Source of the DNA: Mycobacterium sp. ST-F2
GTDB lineage: Bacteria > Actinomycetota > Actinomycetes > Mycobacteriales > Mycobacteriaceae
Direction of reading: 5' to 3'
Length of the DNA: 50,693 nt
Assembly (NCBI RefSeq): GCF_001905655.1
Contig: NZ_JMHT01000024.1
Location: 1 to 50,693, forward strand
The notes under the pieces were generated by a model, which was not told the DNA's origin, ran no database searches, and worked only from the letters and a program-made list of their open reading frames with translations. Shown here in pieces: positions 25,922-38,002 of this stretch (its first letter is position 1; each line of letters begins with the position of its first letter). The position numbers and the translations under genes were made by a program.

Positions 25922-26824
25922 CTAGGCCTCAGCGAGCTCCCCGTCATCGGGTTCGGTTGCCGCATCCTTGCGCGGCCTGATCCAGTACATGGCCAGGTCC
26001 TCGGGGACGCCCGACGCCTTGGCCGCGAACAGCTGCTTGCGCACCTTCTTGGGCGTCACGCCGAGTGCGTCGAGGTACTGCTCGTCGATCCGGTCGAGCG
26101 TGGCCTGCGAGATGATCAGGCCGCCCTTCGTGGCCCGCTCCATGACGCGCGCCGCGATGTTGACGTCGACGCCGAGCAGATCCGAGCCGATGCGCTGCGG
26201 GTGCCCGGTGTGAATTCCGGCCCGCATCTTGGGCCGGTATCCGTCGATCTCGACCTCTTGGAGCGCATCGAGCGCGCGCACGACCGACCGCAGTGCAGTG
26301 ACAGGGTTGCTGAACACCGCCATGGACCCGTCGCCCATGCGCTTGACGATATGTCCGCCGGACTCCAGCAGCGGCGGCTCGAACACCTGGGCCACGCGGC
26401 GCAGCAGCTTCAGCGTGGTCTCGTCGCCGACGCTCAGCGACCACTTCGAGAAGCCGACCAGATCGGTGAACACGATGGTGACCTCGGGGTTCGCCGGCCG
26501 TCCGGAGACCCGCTCGGTGAGGGCCTGCCACACCTGCAGCCCCGCCAGGCTCACCTCGTGCGACGCCCCACCGCGCGACAGCAGCCGATCGGCGGCTCTT
26601 GCCGCCGCGCTGGGTCCGCCGACGCCGGCGACCGACAGCGGGTCACCGAATTCCGGGTCCCCCGGCAGTGCGCGGCGAGCCCGTCGGATGAATCCGATGA
26701 CAGCCGGACTGTGATTGGTGTTCTGCAACCACCCCAACGGTCCACTTGATCCTGGCTCAGCGTGTGAGGCTTGGCCGATCTCTCCGACACCGTCGGATCG
26801 TTCTTCGAACGATTCGACTTCCAC
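25922..26824 (-). CDS. Class III adenylate cyclase (Rv1647 type)
   Basis: Soluble 300-aa cyclase making cAMP from ATP as a dimer. The catalytic domain is about 112-290. Metal Asp D121 is in FTDLVGFS and D165 in KRMGDGSM; the adenine-specific Lys K161 and Asp D215 are present (VKRMG, SDLLG); transition-state Asn222 and Arg226 are in DVNIAARV. All key residues are intact, so it should be active. The N-terminal 110 residues are a small regulatory or linker region. Orthologues are Rv1647 and MSMEG_3780. It starts with GTG six bases after TAGGGT, so it is probably leaderless, with a palindrome over the -10. Confidence 0.93.
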   Translation of the reverse strand: MEVESFEERSDGVGEIGQASHAEPGSSGPLGWLQNTNHSPAVIGFIRRARRALPGDPEFGDPLSVAGVGGPSAAARAADRLLSRGGASHEVSLAGLQVWQALTERVSGRPANPEVTIVFTDLVGFSKWSLSVGDETTLKLLRRVAQVFEPPLLESGGHIVKRMGDGSMAVFSNPVTALRSVVRALDALQEVEIDGYRPKMRAGIHTGHPQRIGSDLLGVDVNIAARVMERATKGGLIISQATLDRIDEQYLDALGVTPKKVRKQLFAAKASGVPEDLAMYWIRPRKDAATEPDDGELAEA

Positions 26825-26826
26825 GA

Positions 26827-26860
26827 CGCCACCCTAGGTGGCGGCCTACGGCAGCGGCAA
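26827..26860 (-). promoter_or_regulatory. Adenylate cyclase promoter with overlapping 17-bp palindrome
   Basis: On the minus strand TTGCCG (26860-26855) and TAGGGT (26836-26831) are 18 bases apart, and the GTG start is six bases after the -10. A perfect 7-3-7 inverted repeat, arms CGCCACC and GGTGGCG (26827-26843), spans the -10. A repressor bound there would block initiation. The elements are seen; the regulator is unknown. The rest of 26861-27004 shows nothing I recognise. Confidence 0.5.
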
Positions 26861-27004
26861 CGATCCTGGTCGGAGCGTCGAGGTTGACGCGCCTCACACT
26901 GCCCGCGCTCGAAGGAAAGTGCCTGGTCACCGTGTTGTGGCAGGTCGATAGCCGGGCCGTAACGGTGCGGGCAACACCAGCCGCAAAACGTGGACAACAT
27001 GCGT

Positions 27005-27023
27005 TGTCAGGATTATCGTGACG
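27005..27023 (+). promoter_or_regulatory. Candidate TetR-type operator before the MpaB-like operon
   Basis: TGTCAGGAT (27005-27013), one base, then ATCGTGACG (27015-27023) forms a 19-bp pseudo-palindrome with 7 of 9 arm positions symmetric. It overlaps a possible -35 TTGTCA (27004-27009), 38-58 bases upstream of the start codon. No regulator gene is adjacent, so the binding protein would be encoded elsewhere. Confidence 0.4.
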
Positions 27024-27061
27024 ACACAGAACCCTCGGTATCAGCGTCGAGCGAGGACACC

Positions 27062-28099
27062 ATGACTGCACGAACGACTCCAGCGCCCAAGCCGGCCGAG
27101 CCGTTGGGCCCCGATTCCCTGACCTGGAAGTACTTCGGCGACTTGCGCACCGGCATTCTCGGGGTCTGGATCGGCGCGATCCAGAACATGTATCCCGAGC
27201 TGGGCGCCGGCGTGGAGGACCATTCGATCCTGCTGCGCGAACCGCTGCAGCGCGTGGCGCGCTCGGTGTACCCGATCATGGGCGTCGTCTACGACGGCGA
27301 CCGCGCCGCCGACACCGGAGCCCAGATCCGCGGCTACCACGAGACCATCAAGGGCGTCGACCACGACGGCCGGCGCTATCACGCGCTGAACCCCGAGACG
27401 TTCTACTGGGCCCACGCGACGTTCTTCATGCTGATCCTCAAGACCGCCGAGTATTTCTGCGGCGGCCTGACCGAGGCCGAGAAGCGCCAGCTGTTCGACG
27501 AGCACGTGCAGTGGTACCGGATGTACGGCATGAGCATGCGGCCGGTCCCGCAGACCTGGGAGGACTTCCAAACCTATTGGGAGCACAAGTGTTCCGAGGA
27601 ATTGGAGATCAACCGGGCCACGCTCGACATCTTCACCATCCGGATTCCCAAGCCGTGGTTCGTACTGATGCCCACCCCGGTGTGGGACCAGATGCTCAAA
27701 CCCTGGCTGGCCGGACAGCGCTGGGTCGCCGCCGGCGTGTTCGACGCCGCAGTCCGGGAACGGGCCGGCATGCGCTGGACACCCGGCGACGAAGTGGTGT
27801 TGCGCCTCCTGGGCAAGGCAGTCGAGCTGGCCTTCCTCGCCGTTCCGGATGAAATCCGTTTGCACCCAAGGGCTTTGGCCGCCTACCGCCGAGCCGCCGG
27901 CCAGGTGCCGCCGGACGCGCCGCTCGTGGAGGCACCCGGCTTCATGGCCCCACCGAAAGATCGCCGGGACCTGCCGATGCATTATGTGCCACGTCACAAA
28001 TCGTTGATGGAACGCGCCGGGTCACTGGTGCACACCACGTTCTCGTTGGCCGGTCTGCGTCCGCGCGCGGGCCGCTCAGTGTCCGGAAAGGCTGCCTGA
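27062..28099 (+). CDS. MpaB-like oxygenase (DUF2236 family)
   Basis: A 345-aa member of the MpaB/latex-clearing-protein related family, like Rv1645c. These proteins bind b-type haem through conserved His residues; a likely one is in FYWAHATFFMLI (about residue 118). The helical pattern and the stretch KYFGDLRTGILGVWIGAIQNMYPELGAGVEDHS are typical. The substrate is unknown; some relatives act on rubber or are predicted oxidases. I chose ATG 27062, which has GAGG upstream; an upstream in-frame ATG at 26990 lies before the promoter-like elements. The stop is four bases before the acyl-CoA dehydrogenase gene. Confidence 0.88.
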   Translation: MTARTTPAPKPAEPLGPDSLTWKYFGDLRTGILGVWIGAIQNMYPELGAGVEDHSILLREPLQRVARSVYPIMGVVYDGDRAADTGAQIRGYHETIKGVDHDGRRYHALNPETFYWAHATFFMLILKTAEYFCGGLTEAEKRQLFDEHVQWYRMYGMSMRPVPQTWEDFQTYWEHKCSEELEINRATLDIFTIRIPKPWFVLMPTPVWDQMLKPWLAGQRWVAAGVFDAAVRERAGMRWTPGDEVVLRLLGKAVELAFLAVPDEIRLHPRALAAYRRAAGQVPPDAPLVEAPGFMAPPKDRRDLPMHYVPRHKSLMERAGSLVHTTFSLAGLRPRAGRSVSGKAA

Positions 28100-28103
28100 A
28101 TAC

Positions 28104-29369
28104 ATGCTTGATTGGTCCGACGTCGATATTGCCGTGCGCGACGCCGTTCGCGAGTTCGTGGACAAAGAAATCCGCCCGCACCTCGACGAGCTCGAGGGCG
28201 GCGACATGGAGCCGTACCCGATCATCCGGAAGCTGTTCGCCACCTTCGGAATCGACGTGATGGCACGGGAGTCGCTGGAGCGGCGGCTGTCTCGGCTGCG
28301 GTCCGGCGAAGACTCGGAGTCGACACACGGCACCGCCGCGGCAGGCAAGCCGCGCGCGTCAGGTGGGATGTTCGGCGGCGGGCCCGACCAGGCCGGGATG
28401 GGCATGGTGCTGATCAGCGAATTGTGCCGGGTCAGTTCGGGTCTGGTCACCGGCGTGGGCGTCAGCCTGGGCCTGACGGTGCCCACCATCCAGAGCCGCG
28501 GCACCCTGGCCCAGCAGGAGCGCTGGCTGCCCGGCCTGGTGACCTACGAGAAGGTCGGCGCCTGGGCCATCACCGAACCCGACTCGGGCTCAGACGCATT
28601 CGGCGGCATGAAGTCCTACGTCGTACGCGACGGTGACGACTACATCCTCAACGGGCAGAAGACCTTCATCACCAACGGTCCCGACGCCGACGTCGTCGTC
28701 GTGTACGCCAAGCTGGACGAGGGCGACGGGGCCGACAAACGCGACCGTAAGGTGCTGACCTTCGTGCTGGACCGCGGCATGGAGGGCTTCGTCCAGTCGA
28801 AGCCGTTCCGCAAGATGGGTATTCACTCCTCCCGCACCGGCGAGCTGTTCTTCAACAATGTCCGGCTGGGCCGTGACCGGCTGCTCGGCGAGACCGAGGA
28901 GAACAAGGCCGGCGACGGCCGCGACAGCGCCCGGTCGAGTTTCTCGGCCGAACGCGTCGGCGTGGTGTCGATGTCGCTGGGCATCATCGAGGAATGTCTG
29001 CGGCTGTGTATCGACTACGCCAAGACCCGCACGCTGTGGGGCAAGGAGATCGGGCAGTTCCAGCTGATCCAGCTCAAGCTGTCCAGCATGGAGGTGGCGC
29101 GAATGAACGTGCGCAACATGCTGTTCCGCGTGATCGAGTCCGGCCAGGCCGGCCGTCAGATTCCGCTGGCGGAGGCGTCGGCCATGAAGTGGTACTGCTC
29201 GCAGGCCGCCACCGACGTCGCGATGGATGCCATCCAGTTGTTCGGCGGCAACGGTTACATGACCGAGTACCGCGTCGAGCAGCTGGCACGTGACGCCAAG
29301 TCGCTGATGATCTACGCCGGCAGCAACGAAGTACAGATCACCCACGTCGCCAAGGGACTGCTGGCTTAA
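28104..29369 (+). CDS. Acyl-CoA dehydrogenase (FadE family)
   Basis: FAD enzyme of 421 aa oxidising an acyl-CoA thioester. Family motifs: AWAITEPDSGSDAFG (153-167), NGQKTFITNG (183-192), LFGGNGYMTEYRVEQLARDAK (379-399). At the usual catalytic Glu site near the C-terminus it has Ala405 (IYAGSNEVQ), but Glu283 in FSAERVGVV occupies the place used by isovaleryl- and long-chain-type enzymes. There is an inserted linker (about 52-95) with a low-complexity Gly/Ser region. It is co-transcribed with the MpaB-like gene. Confidence 0.93.
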   Translation: MLDWSDVDIAVRDAVREFVDKEIRPHLDELEGGDMEPYPIIRKLFATFGIDVMARESLERRLSRLRSGEDSESTHGTAAAGKPRASGGMFGGGPDQAGMGMVLISELCRVSSGLVTGVGVSLGLTVPTIQSRGTLAQQERWLPGLVTYEKVGAWAITEPDSGSDAFGGMKSYVVRDGDDYILNGQKTFITNGPDADVVVVYAKLDEGDGADKRDRKVLTFVLDRGMEGFVQSKPFRKMGIHSSRTGELFFNNVRLGRDRLLGETEENKAGDGRDSARSSFSAERVGVVSMSLGIIEECLRLCIDYAKTRTLWGKEIGQFQLIQLKLSSMEVARMNVRNMLFRVIESGQAGRQIPLAEASAMKWYCSQAATDVAMDAIQLFGGNGYMTEYRVEQLARDAKSLMIYAGSNEVQITHVAKGLLA

Positions 29370-29378
29370 GGCACCAGC

Positions 29379-30149
29379 TCAGGAGTGGGCGCGGGAGCTC
29401 TCGTACAGGCAGATGGACGCTGCCGCTGCCACGTTGAGGCTCTCGGCGCTGCCCCGCATCGGGATGTGGACCCGCTGCGACGCCAGCGCCATGACGTCGT
29501 CGGGCAGGCCGTGCGCCTCGGGGCCGAACAGCCATGCGGTGCGCGCCGACAGATCGGCGGCGCGGATGTCGACCGATGCGTCGAGGGCCGTGGCCAGCAC
29601 CTCGATGCCGCCGGCGCGAATCGCCGAAACCACCCCGGCGGCATCGGGATCCACCACGACGGGCAGGGAAAAGATGCTGCCCGCCGAGGACCGCAGGCAT
29701 TTGCCGTTGTAGGGGTCGACACTGTGGCCGGCGAACACCACGGCGTCGGCGCCCATGGCGTCGGCGATGCGGATCAGGGTGCCGGCATTGCCGGGCTCCG
29801 ACATGCCCACGGCGACCGCCAGCAGCCGCGGCTCCGACGTCAGCACGTCGTCCAGCGACACCGAGGGCAGCGCGCACACCGCCACGAGCCCGACCGGAGT
29901 GACGGTCTCCGACAACGCCTTTGCGGCTTTCTCGGTTATCACCGAGACCGGGGCACCGTCCAGCAGTGCGCCGAAGCGGTCCAGGGCGCCGGCGGTCACA
30001 AAGACCTCAGAAACGACACCACGCCGCAGCGCTGCCTCGACGAGGTTGGGACCTTCGACGAGAAAGCGTGCGGCGTGGCGACGTCCGGCGGGACGCTGCA
30101 GCTTGAGAGCCGCAGCTACCCGATTGGAGCGTTCCGTCAGGGGTGTCAG
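29379..30149 (-). CDS. tsnR: TrmH/SpoU-family rRNA or tRNA methyltransferase
   Basis: SAM-dependent 2'-O-methyltransferase of the SPOUT class, about 256 aa, named tsnR in M. tuberculosis (Rv1644). An N-terminal substrate-binding domain ([17 protein letters not shown]) precedes the SPOUT motifs: [34 protein letters not shown] and [15 protein letters not shown]. No in-frame ATG, GTG or TTG exists near the conserved start; a CTG at 30149 overlaps the rplT stop as CTGA and a second CTG is at 30140. I chose 30149; the apparent ATG frame from 30356 lies inside rplT. It is the last gene of the infC operon. Confidence 0.88.
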   Translation of the reverse strand: MTPLTERSNRVAAALKLQRPAGRRHAARFLVEGPNLVEAALRRGVVSEVFVTAGALDRFGALLDGAPVSVITEKAAKALSETVTPVGLVAVCALPSVSLDDVLTSEPRLLAVAVGMSEPGNAGTLIRIADAMGADAVVFAGHSVDPYNGKCLRSSAGSIFSLPVVVDPDAAGVVSAIRAGGIEVLATALDASVDIRAADLSARTAWLFGPEAHGLPDDVMALASQRVHIPMRGSAESLNVAAAASICLYESSRAHS

Positions 30150-30535
30150 GCGGCTTCGCCCGACGGAGCATTGACGTCGGCGGGCAGAGCGGCCTTGGCC
30201 ACCTCGACCAGCGCGGTGAACGCGGCGGGATCGCTGATGGCGATCTCCGACAGGTTCTTGCGGTCGACCTCCACGCCTGCCAGCTTCAGACCCTGGATCA
30301 GGCGGTTGTAGGTGACGCCGTTCTCGCGGGCCGCAGCGTTGATACGCGTGATCCACAGCTTGCGGAAGTCACCCTTGCGGGCGCGACGGTCGCGGTAGGC
30401 GTAAGTCAACGAATGGAGCTGCTGCTCCTTGGCCTTGCGGTAGAGCCGCGAGCGCTGTCCGCGGTAACCCTTCGAGGCCTTCAGTACTGTGCGCCGCTTC
30501 TTCTGAGCGTTCAGTGCGCGCTTCACGCGTGCCAT
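30146..30535 (-). CDS. rplT: 50S ribosomal protein L20
   Basis: 129-aa rRNA-binding protein needed for early 50S assembly. The start [38 protein letters not shown] is the standard basic N-terminal extension, followed by the globular part with [24 protein letters not shown]. Third gene of infC-rpmI-rplT, 41 bases after rpmI. In some bacteria L20 represses this operon by binding the message; no L20-site was recognised here. Confidence 0.97.
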   Translation of the reverse strand: MARVKRALNAQKKRRTVLKASKGYRGQRSRLYRKAKEQQLHSLTYAYRDRRARKGDFRKLWITRINAAARENGVTYNRLIQGLKLAGVEVDRKNLSEIAISDPAAFTALVEVAKAALPADVNAPSGEAA

Positions 30536-30576
30536 GAGATGTTCCTATCCTTCGGTGTTCAGGGGAGCGGGCGGTA

Positions 30577-30771
30577 CTAGCCGGCCAGCATCTTGTTGAC
30601 ACGCGCGGTGTCATTGGCAGCAACCACGGCGCGACCGTCGAGACGACGGGTGCGCTTGGTGGCCTTGTGCTCCATCAAGTGGCGACGGTTGGCCTTCTGG
30701 CGCACGATCTTGCCGGTTCCGGTCTTGCGGAACCGCTTCGATGCGCCACTGTGGGTCTTGGCCTTGGGCAT
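30577..30771 (-). CDS. rpmI: 50S ribosomal protein L35
   Basis: A small basic protein of 64 aa with the usual pattern: [35 protein letters not shown], ending in a Lys/Ala-rich helix. It binds 23S rRNA in the large subunit. It lies between infC and rplT, the near-universal bacterial order. Confidence 0.97.
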   Translation of the reverse strand: MPKAKTHSGASKRFRKTGTGKIVRQKANRRHLMEHKATKRTRRLDGRAVVAANDTARVNKMLAG

Positions 30772-30841
30772 GTGTCCTCAGTTTCTTTCCAAGCGGTCAC
30801 CCGCTGCGGCCGATGGCCGCGGCGGGTGATCGCGACTGCTG

Positions 30842-31441
<600 letters not shown>

Positions 31442-31694
31442 GGGGCCTCCCGGGTTGTTCCAGTACGTGTTCGTAGAGGTCACACCCGGCTCAGCCATCT
31501 GTTCGCATGAACAGAAAAGCCCTGCATATAGCAGGGCCCAATGCCGACCGATCGCGGCTCACGCCGCCTGCGCACAGCGCAGAACAGGCACAATGTGCCT
31601 GTGACCGGACCGTCAAGCCGCGAGGCCGACGGTGGGAGGTGGGACTCCACTTGCTGTCCTGACGTAAGCCAGGACGGTCGCGCATGACACTCTA
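31442..31694 (-). promoter_or_regulatory. Structured 5' leader of infC
   Basis: On the minus strand an extended -10 (TGC TAGAGT, hexamer at 31694-31689) suggests a start near 31682, about 240 bases before the infC start codon. Downstream come compact hairpins: GTCCTG/CAGGAC (31656-31675), CAGGCAC/GTGCCTG (31585-31601), CTGCGC/GCGCAG (31568-31582) and then a terminator-like hairpin (31519-31537). A tiny frame (MRTDG, ATG near 31508) follows. This looks like an attenuated leader. The hairpins are seen; the regulation is inferred. Confidence 0.55.
31515..31537 (-). terminator. Terminator-like hairpin in the infC leader
   Basis: On the minus strand GCCCTGC, loop TATAT, GCAGGGC (31537-31519) is followed by TTTT (31518-31515) and CTGTT. 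The 7-bp GC-rich stem plus T-run is the intrinsic terminator form, rare in mycobacteria, and lies 74 bases before the infC start codon. It would make infC-rpmI-rplT expression depend on read-through. Confidence 0.55.
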
Positions 31695-31700
31695 GCAGTC

Positions 31701-32072
31701 ATGACCGACCCGAACCTAACCAGTGACCCTGACACCACCAGCGACGATGCCCAGGTACGGGAGCTGGCGGAGATTCCCGCCGTCGAGGTGATCACCCGCG
31801 CCGCCGTCATGCTGATGAGCGCCGCCGCAGAGAAGCTCGGGCTGGCCGACGCGGATCCCGACGAGAGCCCGCACCGCGACCTCGACGAGGCCCGTCGCCT
31901 CATCACCGCGCTGGCCGGTCTGGTTCAGGCCTCGGCCGAATATCTGGGATTGCACGCCGGCCCGGTTCGGGATGGCCTCAAGAGCCTGCAGCTGGCCTTC
32001 CGGGAGGCGAGCGTCGCGCCGGACGAGCCCGGCCAGGGTCCGGGCGAGAAGTACACCGGCCCTGTCTGGTAG
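31701..32072 (+). CDS. DUF1844-family protein
   Basis: A 123-aa cytoplasmic protein of unknown function. The conserved core is ELAEIPAVEVITRAAVMLMSAAAEKLGLAD, then DLDEARRLITALAGLVQASAEYLG, which are two amphipathic helical segments. It has an acidic N-terminus and a C-terminus ending in YTGPVW. The gene is divergent from infC and is often found beside it in actinobacteria, so a link to translation is plausible but unproven. The ATG at 31701 is close to the divergent infC promoter. Confidence 0.85.
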   Translation: MTDPNLTSDPDTTSDDAQVRELAEIPAVEVITRAAVMLMSAAAEKLGLADADPDESPHRDLDEARRLITALAGLVQASAEYLGLHAGPVRDGLKSLQLAFREASVAPDEPGQGPGEKYTGPVW

Positions 32073-32123
32073 CCCCGGGGCTGTGCAGACACTTCCCGGT
32101 TTCACCGCATATTGTCCGAACTC

Positions 32124-35456
<3,333 letters not shown>

Positions 35457-35565
35457 ACAGCGGCCGAATCTTCAGTTCGGGTGTTTGCTGGAACTCCCAG
35501 GTGAGGGCCGTTCGCGCCAAGGTCGCACACAGGGGGCTCCCAGGTTCGGGGGTCACCCTGGCGGA

Positions 35566-36942
35566 GTGACGATCGGGGCAACGACGACCAGCGTCTATGG
35601 CGAGCAACATGTTTCGTTGATGCACGGCTGGCTGCCGTTCACCATTCAGGCCCTCGCGGTGGCGGTGCTGATCCTCGCCATCGGCTGGCGCACAAGGCGG
35701 TGGCGCACCGTCTGGGTTCCCGTGGCCGTCGTCTCCGGGGTGGCGCTGACCGCCGCCGCCCGGTGGGTCGTCGCATCGCAGGGCTGGTCTGACGACCCCG
35801 CCCCGACCCGGCTGTGGGTGTGGACCGGGGTGACCGGTGCCGCCGTGGTCCTGCTGATCGTCGGCTGGCAGGCCACCCGCTGGTGGCGGCGCGGGCTGGC
35901 CATGGTGTCGGTACCGCTGTGCGTGGTGTGCACAGCGCTGACGCTGAACACCTGGGTCGGATACTTCCCCAATCTCGACACGGCATGGGAGCAGGCCAAC
36001 TCCGCGCCGGTGCCCGACCAGACGCGACCCGAGACCGTGGTCGCGATGCAGAAGGCCCGTCAGATACCGAGCAAGGGAAGTGTCGTCGAGGTCCAAACAG
36101 GTTCGGCGGCATCCGGATTCAACCACCGCACCGAGTACGTGTACCTGCCGCCCGCGTGGTTCGCCAGCAATCCCCCGCCGCGGCTGCCGCTGGTGATGAT
36201 GATCGGTGGCGAGTTCAACACGCCGGCCGACTGGCTGCGGGCCGGTAACGCGATCAAGACGGTCGACGACTTTGCCGCCGCCCACCAGGGCAATGCCCCG
36301 GTACTGGTGTTCGTCGATCCCGGCGGGTCGTTCAACAACGACACCGAGTGCGTCAACGGACCACGCGGCAACTCCGCCGACCACCTCATCAAGGACGTAT
36401 TGCCGTTCATGACCGCCAAGTACGGCGTCAGCACCGACCGCCTGAACCGGGGCATCGTCGGCTGGTCGATGGGCGGTACCTGCGCGGTGGACCTGACCGT
36501 CATGCACCCCGACCTGTTCAGCGCATTCCAGGACATCGCCGGGGACATCGCACCGAACGCGGGCGACCGGCCGCAGACCCTGCAGCGACTGTTCGGTGGC
36601 AGCACCGCCAAATACGCCGACTGGGACCCGATGACCGTGATGTCCCGGACCTCGTACCACGACGTCGCGGCCTGGTACGACATCAACGGGCCCGCGCTCT
36701 CGAGAGGGCAACTGCCCGCACAGACCGTCGCCGCCCATTCGCTGTGCGGCCTCGGCAGCACGCGTGGCATCCGATGCGCGGTGGTCGAACGCCCCGGCCA
36801 GCACGATTGGCCTTTCGCCGCACAGGCTTTCGCCGCTGGGCTGCCGTGGCTGGCCGGCCAGCTCGGGACACCGGGCACGCCGTGGCTGCCATTGCCCGGT
36901 CCGACGTCGCCGACCGGCACGTTCGAGGCCGCCCGCAGGTGA
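35566..36942 (+). CDS. Membrane-anchored esterase-family hydrolase
   Basis: About 458 aa. The N-terminal 140 residues hold four hydrophobic segments (AVAVLILAIGW, VAVVSGVALTAAARWVV, VTGAAVVLLIVGW, VPLCVVCTAL), followed by an extracytoplasmic alpha/beta hydrolase of the esterase D / antigen 85-like family. The nucleophile is Ser301 in GWSMGG, with a probable His in RPGQHDWPF near the end. Rv1639c matches in layout and position. The substrate is unknown; mycolyl or other envelope lipids are possible. I chose GTG 35566; ATG 35620 is an alternative just before the first helix. It is convergent with the accessory operon, only four bases between stops. Confidence 0.85.
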   Translation: MTIGATTTSVYGEQHVSLMHGWLPFTIQALAVAVLILAIGWRTRRWRTVWVPVAVVSGVALTAAARWVVASQGWSDDPAPTRLWVWTGVTGAAVVLLIVGWQATRWWRRGLAMVSVPLCVVCTALTLNTWVGYFPNLDTAWEQANSAPVPDQTRPETVVAMQKARQIPSKGSVVEVQTGSAASGFNHRTEYVYLPPAWFASNPPPRLPLVMMIGGEFNTPADWLRAGNAIKTVDDFAAAHQGNAPVLVFVDPGGSFNNDTECVNGPRGNSADHLIKDVLPFMTAKYGVSTDRLNRGIVGWSMGGTCAVDLTVMHPDLFSAFQDIAGDIAPNAGDRPQTLQRLFGGSTAKYADWDPMTVMSRTSYHDVAAWYDINGPALSRGQLPAQTVAAHSLCGLGSTRGIRCAVVERPGQHDWPFAAQAFAAGLPWLAGQLGTPGTPWLPLPGPTSPTGTFEAARR

Positions 36943-36946
36943 CGGC

Positions 36947-38002
36947 CTAGTAATCGGCTTCGGCGGCCAGGATCTCGGCGAGAAAGGCATCGGCGCCGGG
37001 CGCCGCGAGCCGGGCCCGCACGTAGCGCCGGATTCGGTCCCGAACCGCTTCCGTCTCACCGGTCTCGGCTCCCACCGTCACCGTGGTGCCGGTCCAATCA
37101 TGGCCCCACGCCTGGGTTTCGGTGACCGCCAGCGGCAGGCTGGTGTGTCCGTCGACGTCGAGGGTGCCGCGGCCGGCGACGGCCCCCGAGTCCAGACGCA
37201 CCGGGATCCCGTCCGCGGGGCCGATGGTGGCGACGCGGATGTCGGCGACGACCGTTCCGTCACGCGCCTGCACGGACCAGTCGATGGTGCGCTCGGCAGC
37301 GTCGAACGTCCGCGGAGGCACCGCGGTCCACGAGACCGATGCGACACCGCTCGCGATGACGCCGTCGTCGCCGGCTCCGGGTTGACCGGCGGCCAGCGCG
37401 TAGTCATCGCGCCGTGGTTCTGCCTGCGGCGCAAGCATTTCCGACCAGTCCCCCAACCCTGATTCGTCGGCAAGGGCGACGCAGCGGCCGATCAGGTCGA
37501 GCACCCGTGGATCACCCGAGGCCGCGGTGCCCGACAACGCCTGCCGGTGCGGCGCCAGTAGGCCGGCGATGTCCGAATCGAGGGTGTCCTGGCTGAAGTA
37601 GTCCTCCAGCGCCGCGGTCGACACCGCCACCTCGGCGTCGAGCACCGCGGCATCCAGCGGTGTGATGGCGTCACGGATACTCGCCGGCCACCACCGCCGC
37701 AGCCAGTGCCCGACAGCCAGACGACGAAGGGCTGCAAGGGGTTCGGGCAGCGGGGGCACATCGAGGTCGACGCTGTCGCCGGCTTCGGCGGCCGCGACGA
37801 TCGCCACGTGACCGGCCTCCCCCACCAGTCGCCACAACCAGTCCGCGGCCACCAGATCGGTGAACGTGATCCGGACCGCGTGTGCCGCATCGTGAATCGT
37901 CCAAGCCAGGACGGCGCCGCTGACCTCGAGCACCGCCACCTCCGGCGGCGCCTCCACCTCAGAACCCAAGGCCCACAACCCGGAATCGACAGTGAGTCTC
38001 AT
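36947..38002 (-). CDS. Unknown protein, fourth gene of the TPR/CHAT operon
   Basis: A 351-aa protein without signal peptide or membrane segment. I recognise no family. The N-terminal part is mixed helix/strand (LAWTIHDAAHAVRITFTDLVAADWLWRLVG); the C-terminal half is strand-rich (WTAVPPRTFDAAERTIDWSVQ, GTLDVDGHTSLPLAVTETQAWG), suggesting a beta-sandwich-like domain, and it ends in a helix (DRIRRYVRARLAAP). ATG 38002 overlaps the previous stop as ATGA. Its place in the operon makes it a candidate partner, effector or substrate of the CHAT protease. Confidence 0.8.
   Translation of the reverse strand: MRLTVDSGLWALGSEVEAPPEVAVLEVSGAVLAWTIHDAAHAVRITFTDLVAADWLWRLVGEAGHVAIVAAAEAGDSVDLDVPPLPEPLAALRRLAVGHWLRRWWPASIRDAITPLDAAVLDAEVAVSTAALEDYFSQDTLDSDIAGLLAPHRQALSGTAASGDPRVLDLIGRCVALADESGLGDWSEMLAPQAEPRRDDYALAAGQPGAGDDGVIASGVASVSWTAVPPRTFDAAERTIDWSVQARDGTVVADIRVATIGPADGIPVRLDSGAVAGRGTLDVDGHTSLPLAVTETQAWGHDWTGTTVTVGAETGETEAVRDRIRRYVRARLAAPGADAFLAEILAAEADY

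Noticed and set aside
31491..31685. A 64-codon upstream frame in the infC leader
   Set aside because: No ribosome binding site, Arg/Ser-rich translation, and the region is better explained by RNA hairpins; kept only as a possible regulatory frame.
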